A DNA stretch of 64,000 nt from JANNSO01 sp964485395 (GTDB taxonomy: Bacteria > Spirochaetota > Spirochaetia > Treponematales > UBA12059): the NCBI GenBank assembly GCA_964485395.1, contig CAZAJF010000002.1, positions 175,788-239,787 of the forward strand, given 5' to 3'. Numbering within the stretch: position 1 is the first letter of the stretch; every line of letters begins with the position of its first letter. Of the stretch, positions 33,521 through 42,812 are shown in pieces. The translations under genes were made by a program, and so were the position numbers. The notes beneath the pieces were generated by a model. The model saw only the letters and a program-made list of their open reading frames with translations, did no database searches and was not told the origin of the DNA.

Positions 33521-34389
33521 AGGGCGTTCTCCGGCACCGGGGGGGCGAAGGAAACGGGCGGCGCCAGCAAGGGCGAATACATCATGAGCGCGTGATTCTC
33601 CGCCACCACCGCGTCCTCCAGCAAATCATCTCCGCGGAAGGCTCGACGCTTCAGCTCGTTGTTGCGGATATATAAGCCGGGACCGCCTTGCGTAATCCAG
33701 TGCCTGCTTTCGTAGACTTCGTAGCGGATTTCCTGTTCATGCCGCGTGCGCCACTCGCCTATCAGGAAACCGGCTTCCAGCCGCAGCCGTAGGCAATAAG
33801 GCTCCACGTGATCGTTGCGTATCTGCAGGTCGCGGTAGTTGTACACGCAGGTAGCGCCGCTGCCAAAGGGCTGGGTGCGCCCGTTATCGGGGAACACGTC
33901 GTAGCTGTGCCGGTATCGCTCGCTCACCGTAAGCGGGGTATGTAGCGTCATCCAGTACAGCAAGTTGGAAAGCTGGCACAGGCCGCCGCCCGTGTACGCG
34001 TCCACCGTGCCGTTGACCAGCACCATGCCCTTGCGGAAACCGCGGAGCGCCACGGGGGCGCCGATCAGCTTCCAGTACGACAGCGCGGCGCCGGGAGGCA
34101 GTATGACGCCGTCCATCCTGTCGATGGCCAAGGCAAGATTGTGCACCTTGTTTTTCTGCAGCTCCAGATCGTCGTTCTGCAGATGGCGGTATAATGGAGT
34201 TTTGTGGGTTGCCGCGACGAAGCCGAAGGTGGATGCCTGTTCGGTTCGACTCTTGGAACGCGGCTGCTTTACATATGCCTTGCCGTACCTCAGCCACTGC
34301 AGATAGCGCAGCATCGTGTAGACCAGGCGGCCGAACATGACTCGTCCTACCGTGCGCTTTTTTGGCTTTACGAACGAGGCATCGTACAT
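33517..34389 (-). CDS. VanW family protein
   Basis: 290 residues. The VanW domain (about 85-250) shows the typical HNLALAIDRMDGVILPPGAALSYWKLIG and GGLCQLSNLLYWMTLHTPL segments. No signal peptide is evident in the basic N-terminus (KPKKRTVGRVMFGRL). VanW occurs in some vancomycin-resistance operons and in many unrelated genomes; no activity is established and no van genes are here. Its neighbours suggest an envelope role. Confidence 0.9.
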   Translation of the reverse strand: MYDASFVKPKKRTVGRVMFGRLVYTMLRYLQWLRYGKAYVKQPRSKSRTEQASTFGFVAATHKTPLYRHLQNDDLELQKNKVHNLALAIDRMDGVILPPGAALSYWKLIGAPVALRGFRKGMVLVNGTVDAYTGGGLCQLSNLLYWMTLHTPLTVSERYRHSYDVFPDNGRTQPFGSGATCVYNYRDLQIRNDHVEPYCLRLRLEAGFLIGEWRTRHEQEIRYEVYESRHWITQGGPGLYIRNNELKRRAFRGDDLLEDAVVAENHALMMYSPLLAPPVSFAPPVPENAL

Positions 34390-34394
34390 GCGCG

Positions 34395-35456
34395 CTATGG
34401 CTCCCTGTAGTAAAGGAGCGTTCGTGAAGGATCTATAACTTTATAATACGCGCCGTTGAGGTAGATCCCCTTGGTGCCGTCCAGTTTCAGGAGGATGGCG
34501 GTGGTCGTGTCGATATAGTCCACCGTCTGGCTTTTTACGATGCGGAAATGGCCCAGCTCGAAACTCGGCGCCTGCGAGTAGTAGTCGATGAGGATGCCGG
34601 CCAGCCAGTCGTAGTTGGCCGCGCGGTAATCCTTGAACTGCTCGCGTTCGGAAACGCCGATGGCATCCAGCCAGGAGACAAGCTCTTTCTCCGGCTTGGG
34701 TTTGTCGAAAATCGCGGCTTCCATGGACAGCGGCGACTTTTGCATGACGTATCCCTCGCTGCCGTCGGGGCCGAGGAGGTATAAAACATCACCCTTGAAC
34801 AGGGAGTAGAACGCCTGTGAAAAACCCTTGCTGTCCGTCTTGAGCATGGCCTTGGAATTTTCTTCCTGCACCAGGCGTATCGCGTCAACGTTGCGGAAGG
34901 GAATCGGCTTGCCTTTATACAAAAGCCTGAAATCAGAGATACAGGTGTCGTCATAGCGGAAACCCTTGAATACGCCCTCGATGGTCAGGGTGATCGTTTG
35001 CGCCGTTTGCGGCAGGTCGAATTTTATGGACTGCCAGGTTTCGACCTTGTCCTTGAGCTGGTATTTCTTCTGCTGGAAATGTTCGCCCGCCACCTGGGTG
35101 ATCGTGAGCGCGGCGACGCGATTATTCTTATTGTAGTAGTCGCCCTCGTGCACGAAGCCGTTCACGACCTGGATCTCGTCGAAGGAAACGGGTTCCGCGA
35201 GTTGGATAGTGAGGCTTTCGCCTATGCCCGAGCCCCCCGCGTCGGCCTCGCACCACGCCGTGGCGAATTGACCGTCCAGGATATTGATGGGCGGATACAG
35301 GTACTTGCCCTCAAACTGGCCTTCCACCAGTTCGGAAGTGGCGGTGATGGATTCCACCATGGCCGTAACCGTTTGCGCCATGAACCACTTGTCCTGCGCA
35401 ACAGCCGAAATACCCAAAACCGCGGCGAGAGCCAGAAGAACCATGAATCTTCTCAT
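34395..35456 (-). CDS. Secreted protein with discoidin/NADase-type glycan-binding domain
   Basis: 353 residues. A signal peptide covers about 1-21 (LLALAAVLGISAVAQ). Residues 35-190 look like the NADase-type glycan-binding (discoidin-like) domain: PPINILDGQFATAWCEADAGGSGIGESL, then the FDEIQVVNGFV strand. The C-terminal 150 residues (about 200-353) contain a DYRAANYDWLAGILIDYYSQ segment of unknown family. It is exported, presumably to the periplasm or surface, and could bind glycan. It is the first gene of the vanW-GNAT-GT-C-CPBP unit, five bases upstream of vanW. Confidence 0.7.
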   Translation of the reverse strand: MRRFMVLLALAAVLGISAVAQDKWFMAQTVTAMVESITATSELVEGQFEGKYLYPPINILDGQFATAWCEADAGGSGIGESLTIQLAEPVSFDEIQVVNGFVHEGDYYNKNNRVAALTITQVAGEHFQQKKYQLKDKVETWQSIKFDLPQTAQTITLTIEGVFKGFRYDDTCISDFRLLYKGKPIPFRNVDAIRLVQEENSKAMLKTDSKGFSQAFYSLFKGDVLYLLGPDGSEGYVMQKSPLSMEAAIFDKPKPEKELVSWLDAIGVSEREQFKDYRAANYDWLAGILIDYYSQAPSFELGHFRIVKSQTVDYIDTTTAILLKLDGTKGIYLNGAYYKVIDPSRTLLYYREP

Positions 35457-35476
35457 CGGGCACCTCCATTAAAAAA

Positions 35477-35506
35477 TTGCCAAGGACCAAGTATAGCACT
35501 TATTAT
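35477..35506 (+). promoter_or_regulatory. Possible promoter of the pabABC operon
   Basis: TTGCCA (35477-35482), 18 bases, then TATTAT (35501-35506). It would give a leader of about 140 bases before the pabA ATG at 35652. The same AT-rich spot may hold the opposing promoter of the secreted glycan-binding gene. Confidence 0.35.
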
Positions 35507-35651
35507 ATGAGGGCGAAAGAGCCATAAGGAATTAATAGGGAACAAGCTTACCCCAGGATCCCTTAGTTTTTTCCGCTCCCCGGAGAAAGGGATTCAAGCT
35601 GCGCGAACATGCCATTGCCAAGACCGCGAACAAAGTGTAGGTTCACTGGAT

Positions 35652-36242
35652 ATGGCCTCCGCAGCCGGTTCGCGCCGGGCACTTATTATCGATAACTTCG
35701 ACTCGTTTACCTGGAACATAGCGCATGGCCTATGCCAGAGCGGAATGGATGTAACGGTACGGCGGGCAGACAAGCTCGACCTCCAGGCCATAGCGGATTT
35801 TTCGCCTGACCTTCTGGTTATTTCCCCTGGACCGGGAACCCCCGCGGAGGCCGTACTTTCAATGGCAGCCATAGAACGCTTCACCGGTATCATACCCATT
35901 TGGGGTGTGTGCCTGGGCCTGCAGTGCATGGCCTTGGCATTCGGCGGCCAAGTAGGCCAGGGCGGTGAACCTGTTCACGGAAAAGCTTCTATAGTAGAGC
36001 ACGACGGACAGGGTATATTCACCGGGCTTTCGTCGCCGCTTTCATGCGGACGCTACCATTCCCTGTGCGTTACGGTAAAACCGCGGGAGTTGGCGGTATC
36101 CGCATGGATTCCCTCAGACGGCACGGTATTGGGGCTCCGCCACCCTTCCCTAAAACTATCCGGCGTACAATTCCACCCGGATTCTTTTCTTACCGAACAC
36201 GCACGGGAGATGTTCGCCAATGCGGCGCGACTCATACTCTGA
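35652..36242 (+). CDS. pabA: Aminodeoxychorismate/anthranilate synthase glutamine amidotransferase subunit
   Basis: 196 residues, class I glutamine amidotransferase. The nucleophile cysteine is in WGVCLGLQCMA (about 82-92). The histidine is in VQFHPDSFLTEHARE (about 173-187), where the usual triad glutamate (HPE) is an aspartate. The N-terminal IIDNFDSFTWN is typical of PabA/TrpG. It should supply ammonia to the component I protein encoded next, with which it overlaps by 23 bases. Pairing with a PabB-like subunit and a PabC-like lyase favours 4-aminobenzoate over anthranilate. Confidence 0.9.
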   Translation: MASAAGSRRALIIDNFDSFTWNIAHGLCQSGMDVTVRRADKLDLQAIADFSPDLLVISPGPGTPAEAVLSMAAIERFTGIIPIWGVCLGLQCMALAFGGQVGQGGEPVHGKASIVEHDGQGIFTGLSSPLSCGRYHSLCVTVKPRELAVSAWIPSDGTVLGLRHPSLKLSGVQFHPDSFLTEHAREMFANAARLIL

Positions 36243-37515
36243 AACCTGGACCGTGCGACCCCTCGGCGCGGCGGGCTTCAGCGTACCCGATTTGTTCGCG
36301 CTCGCGGGATCCTCGTCGTTCGCGCTGCTGTACGGTGATGGACCAGCCGAGCGCTGGCTCGTGTTTGCCGAAGATCCGCTCGTAATCCTCGATTCGCCCG
36401 CCCCGCGGAATACTGGCGCCCTGCCTTTTGTCTGCATCGAACGAAGCGGAGCCGTGCCGAAGATTCGGCCTGACTTTATCGGGCACCTGTCGTACGAATG
36501 GGCATACCGGCGCGAAAGCCTGCTTCCCGTTCCGTTGCCCGATGCGTTCCCCTTTCCCGCATTCCGATTCTGCCTCTACCGGCATGTCGTCGTAGTGGAC
36601 CGCGTCAATTCGCTGTTCTACGAATGCGAGCGTACCGGTCCGCGTCTCTGCGCGCGCGAGAGTCACGCACTTTCCGCCGCCCCGTTCGGCGCCAAATTGA
36701 CCGACCCCGGCGACAGCCGCGAAGAGTATGCCGCCAAGGTTTCCGCGATACGCGACGAAATCAGGGCGGGCAACGTATACCAGGTCAATCTTACAAGGCA
36801 GGAAGAATGGGCGTACTCAGGCGACTTGCGCTCGTTCGCCCTGTCGCTGTACAAAAACAATCCCGCTCCCTTTTCAGCGATGATCGCCGCGCCCGGGCAT
36901 ACGATCGTATCGTCGTCCCCCGAGCGATTCGCAAAGCTGGCGGAAAACAAGCTTATCACCTGTCCCATCAAAGGAACCGCGCCGCGCGGCAAAACTCCCG
37001 AAGAGGACGCGGCTTTGGCCGAGGAGCTTCTTGCAAGTGAAAAAAACTTAGCAGAGTTGGCGATGATCGTGGACCTGCTGCGCAACGACCTGACCCAAGC
37101 CTGCGTCATGCCCACCGTTCGGGTGGATTCCTTCCCGGTGCTTGAAACCTACGCCAACGTGCATCATCTCGTGGCCACCATTTCCGGCCGGGTAAAACCT
37201 GGGCTCACGCTGGAAGCTCTACTCGACGCGCTCTTTCCCGGCGGATCGGTGACCGGGTGTCCCAAGCTTGCGGCCATGCAAGTCATACGCAGGCTGGAAA
37301 CGAATCCCCGCATGCTGTACACGGGAGCACTCGGCTGGTTCTCCGCCGAAATGGATCAACTGGATTTCAACATTCCCATACGCAGCGTGTGGGCTTCGGA
37401 TTCGAAACTGCGTTTCGGCGTAGGCGGCGCCGTGGTGTGGGATTCCGACCCGGTGGACGAATATGAAGAAACCTTGCACAAGGGCAGGAGTATCGTCAGA
37501 TGCTTGAACTTATAG
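36220..37515 (+). CDS. pabB: Aminodeoxychorismate synthase component I
   Basis: 431 residues. The chorismate-binding domain covers about 170-431. CPIKGTAPRG (about 247-256) contains the PIKGT lysine of PabB, where anthranilate synthases have alanine. GGSVTGCPKLAAM (about 344-356) and the end segment GGAVVWDSDPVDEYEET are also typical. It aminates chorismate to 4-amino-4-deoxychorismate. The N-terminal 150 residues are the less conserved Anth_synt_I_N region. It overlaps pabA by 23 bases and pabC by 16. Confidence 0.92.
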   Translation: MRRDSYSETWTVRPLGAAGFSVPDLFALAGSSSFALLYGDGPAERWLVFAEDPLVILDSPAPRNTGALPFVCIERSGAVPKIRPDFIGHLSYEWAYRRESLLPVPLPDAFPFPAFRFCLYRHVVVVDRVNSLFYECERTGPRLCARESHALSAAPFGAKLTDPGDSREEYAAKVSAIRDEIRAGNVYQVNLTRQEEWAYSGDLRSFALSLYKNNPAPFSAMIAAPGHTIVSSSPERFAKLAENKLITCPIKGTAPRGKTPEEDAALAEELLASEKNLAELAMIVDLLRNDLTQACVMPTVRVDSFPVLETYANVHHLVATISGRVKPGLTLEALLDALFPGGSVTGCPKLAAMQVIRRLETNPRMLYTGALGWFSAEMDQLDFNIPIRSVWASDSKLRFGVGGAVVWDSDPVDEYEETLHKGRSIVRCLNL

Positions 37516-38258
37516 ACGCAGGTAGCATAGACCTTGCCGCGTCGGGCTTGCGACACGGCTGCGGCGTTTTCGAAACTATCCGCGTTACGGAAGGCAGGCC
37601 GTGGCGCCTCAGCTTTCACCTAGAGCGCATGCGCTCGGGCGCCGCTTTTTTCGCCCTCGGCGAGGTTCCACCCGACGAGGCCGTGTCCAGGTTCCTGGCT
37701 GACGGTGCGCGGCTTCCCGCTGGAGCAGAGGGAGTTTTACGGCTGTTCGCTTTTGACAACCGTCTCGCAGTCTCCTTTTCGCCCGGATTGCCCGCGACCC
37801 CAAATCAGGCGAGCGCCCACATTTCACAGTCCATCGTGCGCTATTCCAAGAGCCCGCTGTGCCGCTTCAAGACCATGTCGTACCTTGAAAACCTGCTCCT
37901 TGCCCGGGAAGCGGAATCCCGCGGCTGCTTTGAAACTCTGGCGCTGAACGAACGGGGCACCCTGACGGACGGCGGTAAGACAAGCCTGTTCGTCGTACTG
38001 AACGACCGACTCTATACTCCCCCTGTGGCCGACGGAGCTCTGCCCGGCATTGCCCGCCAAGTATTGCTGCACAGCGGGCTTGCCCGGGAGCGCAGCCTTA
38101 CTCAGGCGGACCTGGCTGCCTGCACCGCCGCCCTGCTTACGAACGCGCTCCGCCTTGCAATACCGCTGCACTCTCTGTGCGTCAAGTCTATGAATATCAA
38201 GCATCCAGCCATTGAAAAAGCCATAGAAATCCTCAAAACTAATCAGTCGGCAATTTAA
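37500..38258 (+). CDS. pabC: 4-amino-4-deoxychorismate lyase (class IV aminotransferase fold)
   Basis: 252 residues. The PLP lysine is in LCRFKTMSYLENLLLARE (about 119-136). GLRHGCGVFETIRV at the N-terminus and FETLALNERGTLTDGGKTSLF (about 146-166) match class IV PLP enzymes. It converts aminodeoxychorismate to 4-aminobenzoate and pyruvate for folate synthesis. Its place directly after pabAB supports this over D-amino acid or branched-chain transaminase roles. Confidence 0.9.
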   Translation: MLELIDAGSIDLAASGLRHGCGVFETIRVTEGRPWRLSFHLERMRSGAAFFALGEVPPDEAVSRFLADGARLPAGAEGVLRLFAFDNRLAVSFSPGLPATPNQASAHISQSIVRYSKSPLCRFKTMSYLENLLLAREAESRGCFETLALNERGTLTDGGKTSLFVVLNDRLYTPPVADGALPGIARQVLLHSGLARERSLTQADLAACTAALLTNALRLAIPLHSLCVKSMNIKHPAIEKAIEILKTNQSAI

Positions 38259-38263
38259 CGAGG

Positions 38264-39433
38264 CTACTGTCCGTTGAACAACGGCCCAAGTCCGCCCTTC
38301 CAGCGGGGATTTTTCGAAGACATGTCTTCTATATAATACGGCGGTTTCAGCTTGAGCGATTTTGTGCCGATAGTCTGCCCCAGATGCTGGGCTATCCAGC
38401 GGGATATGCGCAGCACCACCATCTTCTTGCGCAGGCGGCCCTGCATGTCGCGGTTGAGTATCTGCGGTATCGTATTGCTTACCACGATCTCGTCGATCAC
38501 CGGGGAGTTGAGCTTTTCGCGACCTTCCTGGCTGGTGTAAAAATGGGTTACGAGGAATACGATCTTGCGCGGCGAGCCCGAGCGCAGAAGGGAACAGGCT
38601 TTTACGATGGTGCTGCCCGTTCGCACCATGTCGTCGATAACCACGACGTCGCGGCCGTTGATCTCGTTAAGGCCTATGTCGGATTTGGGGCTTACTTCCA
38701 TGCACACGGCGCGTTCACCGCTGCGTTCCTTGTCGATTATTAAAATAGGAATGTTGGCGTTCTTGAACTCGGCGTGCACTTCCCTTACGAACGGTAGCGC
38801 GCCTTTATCGGGAGCGCAGAGCACCAGGTTCTTTTCGTTGATGACGTCCGAGGCGATCATGTACTCGGCATACACGTCCGCGGGCTGCAGATTGTGGAAG
38901 TTTCCGCTGAATCGATCCATGAATATATTTTTTACCGAGGCGGAATGGTTATGCACGGTGACCACTTCGTCCACTCCCGAGATTTTCAGGATATCGGCGT
39001 ACATCCTGGCGGAAAACGGCTGCCCGTCGAATTTCTTGAAGTCCGCGGCGTCGCGCTGAAACGCGGTGATTCCGTGCTCGGTTCGCGGACCGCGGTCCTG
39101 TGCGCTGAAGAACAGATCCGGCTCCAGTAGCGTTACCCGGTCAGCGCCGTTGTCCTTGGCGGCCCGCGCGATGAGGCAGTTACGGAATGCGAGATCGTTG
39201 CGCGAAATATCGTTCTGGGAAGTACTTACGAGAAGAACCTGCTTACCCTCCAGCTTGCGCCCGATGTTGTCCCAGTTGTCCTCGTCCAGGATGAACCTGG
39301 GACAAAATTCCGAGTTGTGGAAGGTTTTCAGCGAAATGATGTCGGAATAATCCATATGTTGGTTCAGATGGTGCGCGATGTCTTCCACGAACGGATTATC
39401 AGCGACGGAACCTACGATGACGACATTGTTCAT
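38264..39433 (-). CDS. prs: Ribose-phosphate pyrophosphokinase-like protein (long form)
   Basis: 389 residues, against about 315 for standard PRPP synthetase. The C-terminal half has the PRPP-binding loop VVVIDDMVRTGSTIVKA (about 243-259) and preceding LVLCAPDKGALPFV. The N-terminal half has FHNSEFCPRF and HNHSASVKNIFMD in place of the usual KF..GE and H..Q motifs, so ATP-site residues differ. The last 60 residues are an extra basic tail (TIGTKSLKLKPPYYIED). It is probably the PRPP enzyme of this organism or a close paralogue. It converges with pabC five bases away. Confidence 0.82.
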   Translation of the reverse strand: MNNVVIVGSVADNPFVEDIAHHLNQHMDYSDIISLKTFHNSEFCPRFILDEDNWDNIGRKLEGKQVLLVSTSQNDISRNDLAFRNCLIARAAKDNGADRVTLLEPDLFFSAQDRGPRTEHGITAFQRDAADFKKFDGQPFSARMYADILKISGVDEVVTVHNHSASVKNIFMDRFSGNFHNLQPADVYAEYMIASDVINEKNLVLCAPDKGALPFVREVHAEFKNANIPILIIDKERSGERAVCMEVSPKSDIGLNEINGRDVVVIDDMVRTGSTIVKACSLLRSGSPRKIVFLVTHFYTSQEGREKLNSPVIDEIVVSNTIPQILNRDMQGRLRKKMVVLRISRWIAQHLGQTIGTKSLKLKPPYYIEDMSSKNPRWKGGLGPLFNGQ

Positions 39434-39886
39434 GGGCGGAATTCCTCAAGGAAAGGATGAGCCGAATATACCAGAAAGGTAAAATTAAACATAGGGGCGT
39501 GCCGGCGGGTACGCCGTCGGGTCGCCGCTCCAACTCCTCGTCTAGCGTGTTCGCTGGCGCGAACACGAGACTCCGGGGTTTCCGCTTTGCCCCTCACGCG
39601 TTTAAAACTCGCGGGCTTTCTGCCAGATCAAATAACTTTTGTTACCAACTCGTAATAAATATCTCCAGGCACTTCATGTTCAAAAGCCAACTGCATTTTT
39701 ATCGGCCTATCGTTTTCAGCATGTTGGCAAAAAGCTTTCCCTAGATATAAAAATGGCTGTTTATCATGAAAAAATATGATTACCAAAAACTTGTAGCCAG
39801 TGAATTTAGAAAATCTAAACTCATGGAAATAGAGAAATATTTATCAAAGAGAAAAAATTGTGCAAATAGTTATCCTCAATTCATTA
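39434..39886. other. 453-bp non-coding boundary with GC-rich hairpins then AT-rich sequence
   Basis: Up to about 39640 the DNA is GC-rich, with inverted repeats such as GTGTTCGC-TGGC-GCGAACAC (39547-39566) and a cluster of GCCG repeats just upstream. From about 39640 it becomes AT-rich like the adjacent restriction-modification island. A 42-residue open frame on the plus strand (39766-39894) has no ribosome binding site. I see no tRNA or clear attachment site, but this is the island's left edge. Confidence 0.6.
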
Positions 39887-41848
39887 TTAACTAGGTGTAT
39901 ACATGAAAAAATTCTGTCCATCTGGAAATCTAAGATTAGGAACCCAAATTGGTTTATCATCCCATCCTTTTTCACTACTACCAATATAGCGGTACATTGT
40001 AAGTGTGGGGTATTCTTTAATACAAAGCTTTGTATCTTCCTCGGAAAGCATAGCACGTGCTCCCTGCTTGATATCTCTATCAAGTCTTACAATTAGGTAT
40101 CCAGTATTATTGTACTGTACTTTTAAGTTTTTGAGACAAACACGAATCGCCTCATCGTCCCATGATTCACCACCGATTTTTTCTGATTTTATTAGCAAAA
40201 GAACATTTATTAAAAAATCTATTTCTACCTGGATTGGTTTCTTATTACTAGCATATCCTTCAAGCATTGAATTTAATACTTCAATATTAGCTGGTATAGG
40301 TGTATACGGAAAATATCTAGTCCCAGGAAGATATAAGGATATTTGATCTAATGGGATCACATTATTTCTAGTTGGTCTTAAATTGGTATTGTGACTTCGA
40401 TTAAGCAAAATAGCATGTAAGTGATTTGGTGTTTTCTCAAAAACCAAATCCCGTAGCAAACGGTCAGACTCATATATATTAGAGAATAACCCATAAAGTG
40501 TATTTGTTGTAAAAAAGCGTAAATACTCAGAGTCCGGCATTCGATAACCATACATCCGAGCATGTTGCAAAACAGTATCAATTTGAGGTGATTTAGTACT
40601 CCTACCGTAATATGTAACTAGGAGACGACCAATAGTAATACCGCGTCCTAAACGATTACCACCGATTAAAATATTAAAGGTTGTGCTAGATTGTGGTAAG
40701 TCTGGATTATCAGAATTTAATACTTGAACATTGGTGCTGTTAATATCTGAAATAATAAATTCTAAAACATCCTCAAAAGAGGATATATCAGAAATGTTTC
40801 TTTTGTAATCGGAATATGCTTCTCGTAAAAATTGAATTGCAATAGGTTTTAATGTTTTGTCCTCTGTAAGTCCTTTAATCATTTCGACTAAAAAGCTATT
40901 AACAATTCTATGTAATATTTGGTGTACCCCCTGTTTATGACTAATGTGGAGAAGACATGCAAAAGGTTTGTCTTCTCCACTTAAAAACTTTATTGAAGCA
41001 GCGATAAAAAAAGCGCAAAGAGCCTGTCGAATACCGGTTGGAATGCTTAAACCTTGTTGATTTGATTCATCGTCAATAATTGCTTGTGGTTCCGCTTCGG
41101 GAATAAATCGTATAGGGCCACTTGGCAAGTTATCACCAAAGAAATATTCACCACCTATATATTTATTTCCTGGCTTAAATGGAACTACAAAATCAGGCCG
41201 AAATCCATTTCCGGCACACTGTAAAAATAAAGATTGTGGTGTCGCCGTAACTTGTACAAATACATGATTATCAAAATAGCTCCTCATTTGTTGAATACTA
41301 TTATTGATTGCACTAGGTGCTAATTCATCTCTATTCTGATTTGTATCTAGGCTCGCTTGATCTGCTTCATCATCAAATATGATAGCTACTTCTGAATGGT
41401 CTGCAATTCCACATACAAAAGAAGTTAAGCTTTCTAAGATTGTTCTGTTTTTAGATGTAACAAACACAACAGCTTTTGTACGATAAGCAGTCTGGATACG
41501 TTCTGTCAGGCTGTCATTGCGCCAATCGTCTTTACCAAACACACCAATACTACGGAGGCCAGCTTGAATACGATTTAGTGTCTGGCCATATAGCCAAGTA
41601 TTATCAGATGTCATGACAATAAAAAACTTATATTTTTCATCAATCGCTTTCGCGATAGCCATGATGATATTATTAGTTTTCCCACTTTGGACTTGGCCAA
41701 ATAATAAGCCTAATCTTTCTTTTGGATTTAAAATTGATACTTTTATTTCAGATAATAATTTTTCCGAATTTTCTTGTATTGAAATCAAATCCTCACTATC
41801 AATTCCGTCATGTAAGAGTTGGGTAGAAAAACGATCAAAACAATCCAT
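39887..41848 (-). CDS. Z1-domain ATPase of a restriction-modification system
   Basis: About 653 residues from the ATG at 41848, behind GAGG; an ATG four codons earlier overlaps the nuclease stop. The N-terminal helicase-like core has Walker A GQVQSGKTNN (about 50-59), Walker B IIFDDEADQAS (about 155-165) and VQVTATPQS. The Z1 domain (PF10593) follows, ending in the arginine-finger-like GGNRLGRGITIGRLL (about 400). Z1 proteins occur with DNA methyltransferases and nucleases in predicted R-M systems and are presumed to power DNA translocation or remodelling. It is far more AT-rich than the chromosome around it. Confidence 0.88.
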   Translation of the reverse strand: MDCFDRFSTQLLHDGIDSEDLISIQENSEKLLSEIKVSILNPKERLGLLFGQVQSGKTNNIIMAIAKAIDEKYKFFIVMTSDNTWLYGQTLNRIQAGLRSIGVFGKDDWRNDSLTERIQTAYRTKAVVFVTSKNRTILESLTSFVCGIADHSEVAIIFDDEADQASLDTNQNRDELAPSAINNSIQQMRSYFDNHVFVQVTATPQSLFLQCAGNGFRPDFVVPFKPGNKYIGGEYFFGDNLPSGPIRFIPEAEPQAIIDDESNQQGLSIPTGIRQALCAFFIAASIKFLSGEDKPFACLLHISHKQGVHQILHRIVNSFLVEMIKGLTEDKTLKPIAIQFLREAYSDYKRNISDISSFEDVLEFIISDINSTNVQVLNSDNPDLPQSSTTFNILIGGNRLGRGITIGRLLVTYYGRSTKSPQIDTVLQHARMYGYRMPDSEYLRFFTTNTLYGLFSNIYESDRLLRDLVFEKTPNHLHAILLNRSHNTNLRPTRNNVIPLDQISLYLPGTRYFPYTPIPANIEVLNSMLEGYASNKKPIQVEIDFLINVLLLIKSEKIGGESWDDEAIRVCLKNLKVQYNNTGYLIVRLDRDIKQGARAMLSEEDTKLCIKEYPTLTMYRYIGSSEKGWDDKPIWVPNLRFPDGQNFFMYTPS

Positions 41849-41856
41849 TTTACACC

Positions 41857-42786
41857 TCATGCTTTAAAATCAATGTAGTAGAGTTCACTACTTACTTTAT
41901 AAACAGAAACAGATTTTCGGCCATAATTTTGAAGATGTTTCATAGTAACAAATGCGCCTTGGTCCACACTGAGTCTTTGCCGAAAATACTTACCAATAAT
42001 GCTATTATCATAACGTGTCTCGATTGCTTTTCTATTGTCTTGCGCCATTACACAAATAAAACTCTCCCCATCATCAGTCAACAAAGTAAATTCTTGATCT
42101 TTTGGTGGAAAAAAATCGGGATGTTCGTCATGAATTGATTTTGGAACTGGCAAATATGCTTGATTTGGTTCCCGGCTATATTCAGGACGTTGTCCCCAAT
42201 TTAATCCTGATCGTTCATGCATTCTTTGTTGCTTTTCACTAAAAAGTGGCAGATGAACGACTTCTTTTGTTAATGCAATTTCATTTAGATTACGCGGTTG
42301 CTGCATATTAACTGAATCAATAATTATTCCAATTTCTTCTATCTCTTGTCCCCGACAATCAATTATATCATTTATTGGAAATGCTTTTTGAAGGTCAACT
42401 TTTGAAATATTTGTCATAAGTTCTAAGTAATCACGATAACCATTCCATGAAAAATTAGAACTTCCTGTAAAGGCAATATCAAGACTCTCGTCAATCCAAA
42501 TTATTCCTTTAATGTGAATTGGTATTTTCCCTAGGTAATAATTCACATTAAGCCGTTTTGTTGTAGAAGCAATTCTGTTGTATTCTAAATGGTCCCAACG
42601 AGATATTCCATTCTGTCTTGCCATGCCTATTGTGATGTTTAAATGTAAATCTGGGAATTCATGAATTACATGATAGATAAAAGAAGAAGAAGCAAAGCCA
42701 GTTATTACATTCGCAATTCGAAGACCTGACTCATATGGTTTTCGCAGAATTGACTCATATATATTAGGTTGATATATTGCCGGCAT
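41857..42786 (-). CDS. NgoFVII-family (PLD-type) restriction endonuclease
   Basis: 309 residues. The phospholipase-D-like active site is IHIKGIIWID...AFTGSSNFSWNG (about 100-125), giving the HxK and downstream GSxN that define this nuclease fold. The C-terminal 120 residues probably bind DNA (ETRYDNSIIGKYFRQRL, then LQNYGRKSVSVYKV). NgoFVII-type enzymes cut at the site protected by an adjacent m5C methyltransferase. It is followed by the Z1 gene on the same strand and preceded by the methyltransferase gene. Confidence 0.87.
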   Translation of the reverse strand: MPAIYQPNIYESILRKPYESGLRIANVITGFASSSFIYHVIHEFPDLHLNITIGMARQNGISRWDHLEYNRIASTTKRLNVNYYLGKIPIHIKGIIWIDESLDIAFTGSSNFSWNGYRDYLELMTNISKVDLQKAFPINDIIDCRGQEIEEIGIIIDSVNMQQPRNLNEIALTKEVVHLPLFSEKQQRMHERSGLNWGQRPEYSREPNQAYLPVPKSIHDEHPDFFPPKDQEFTLLTDDGESFICVMAQDNRKAIETRYDNSIIGKYFRQRLSVDQGAFVTMKHLQNYGRKSVSVYKVSSELYYIDFKA

Positions 42787-42812
42787 TAAAAACTCCTTAG
42801 TAATATCGAGTA

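Noticed and set aside
39457..39744. 95-residue plus-strand open frame
   Set aside because: It crosses the GC-rich hairpins and the AT-rich boundary with no motif or start signal.
39766..39894. 42-residue plus-strand open frame (MKKYDYQKL...)
   Set aside because: Composition is protein-like, but there is no ribosome binding site and it overlaps the Z1 gene end; possibly a remnant.
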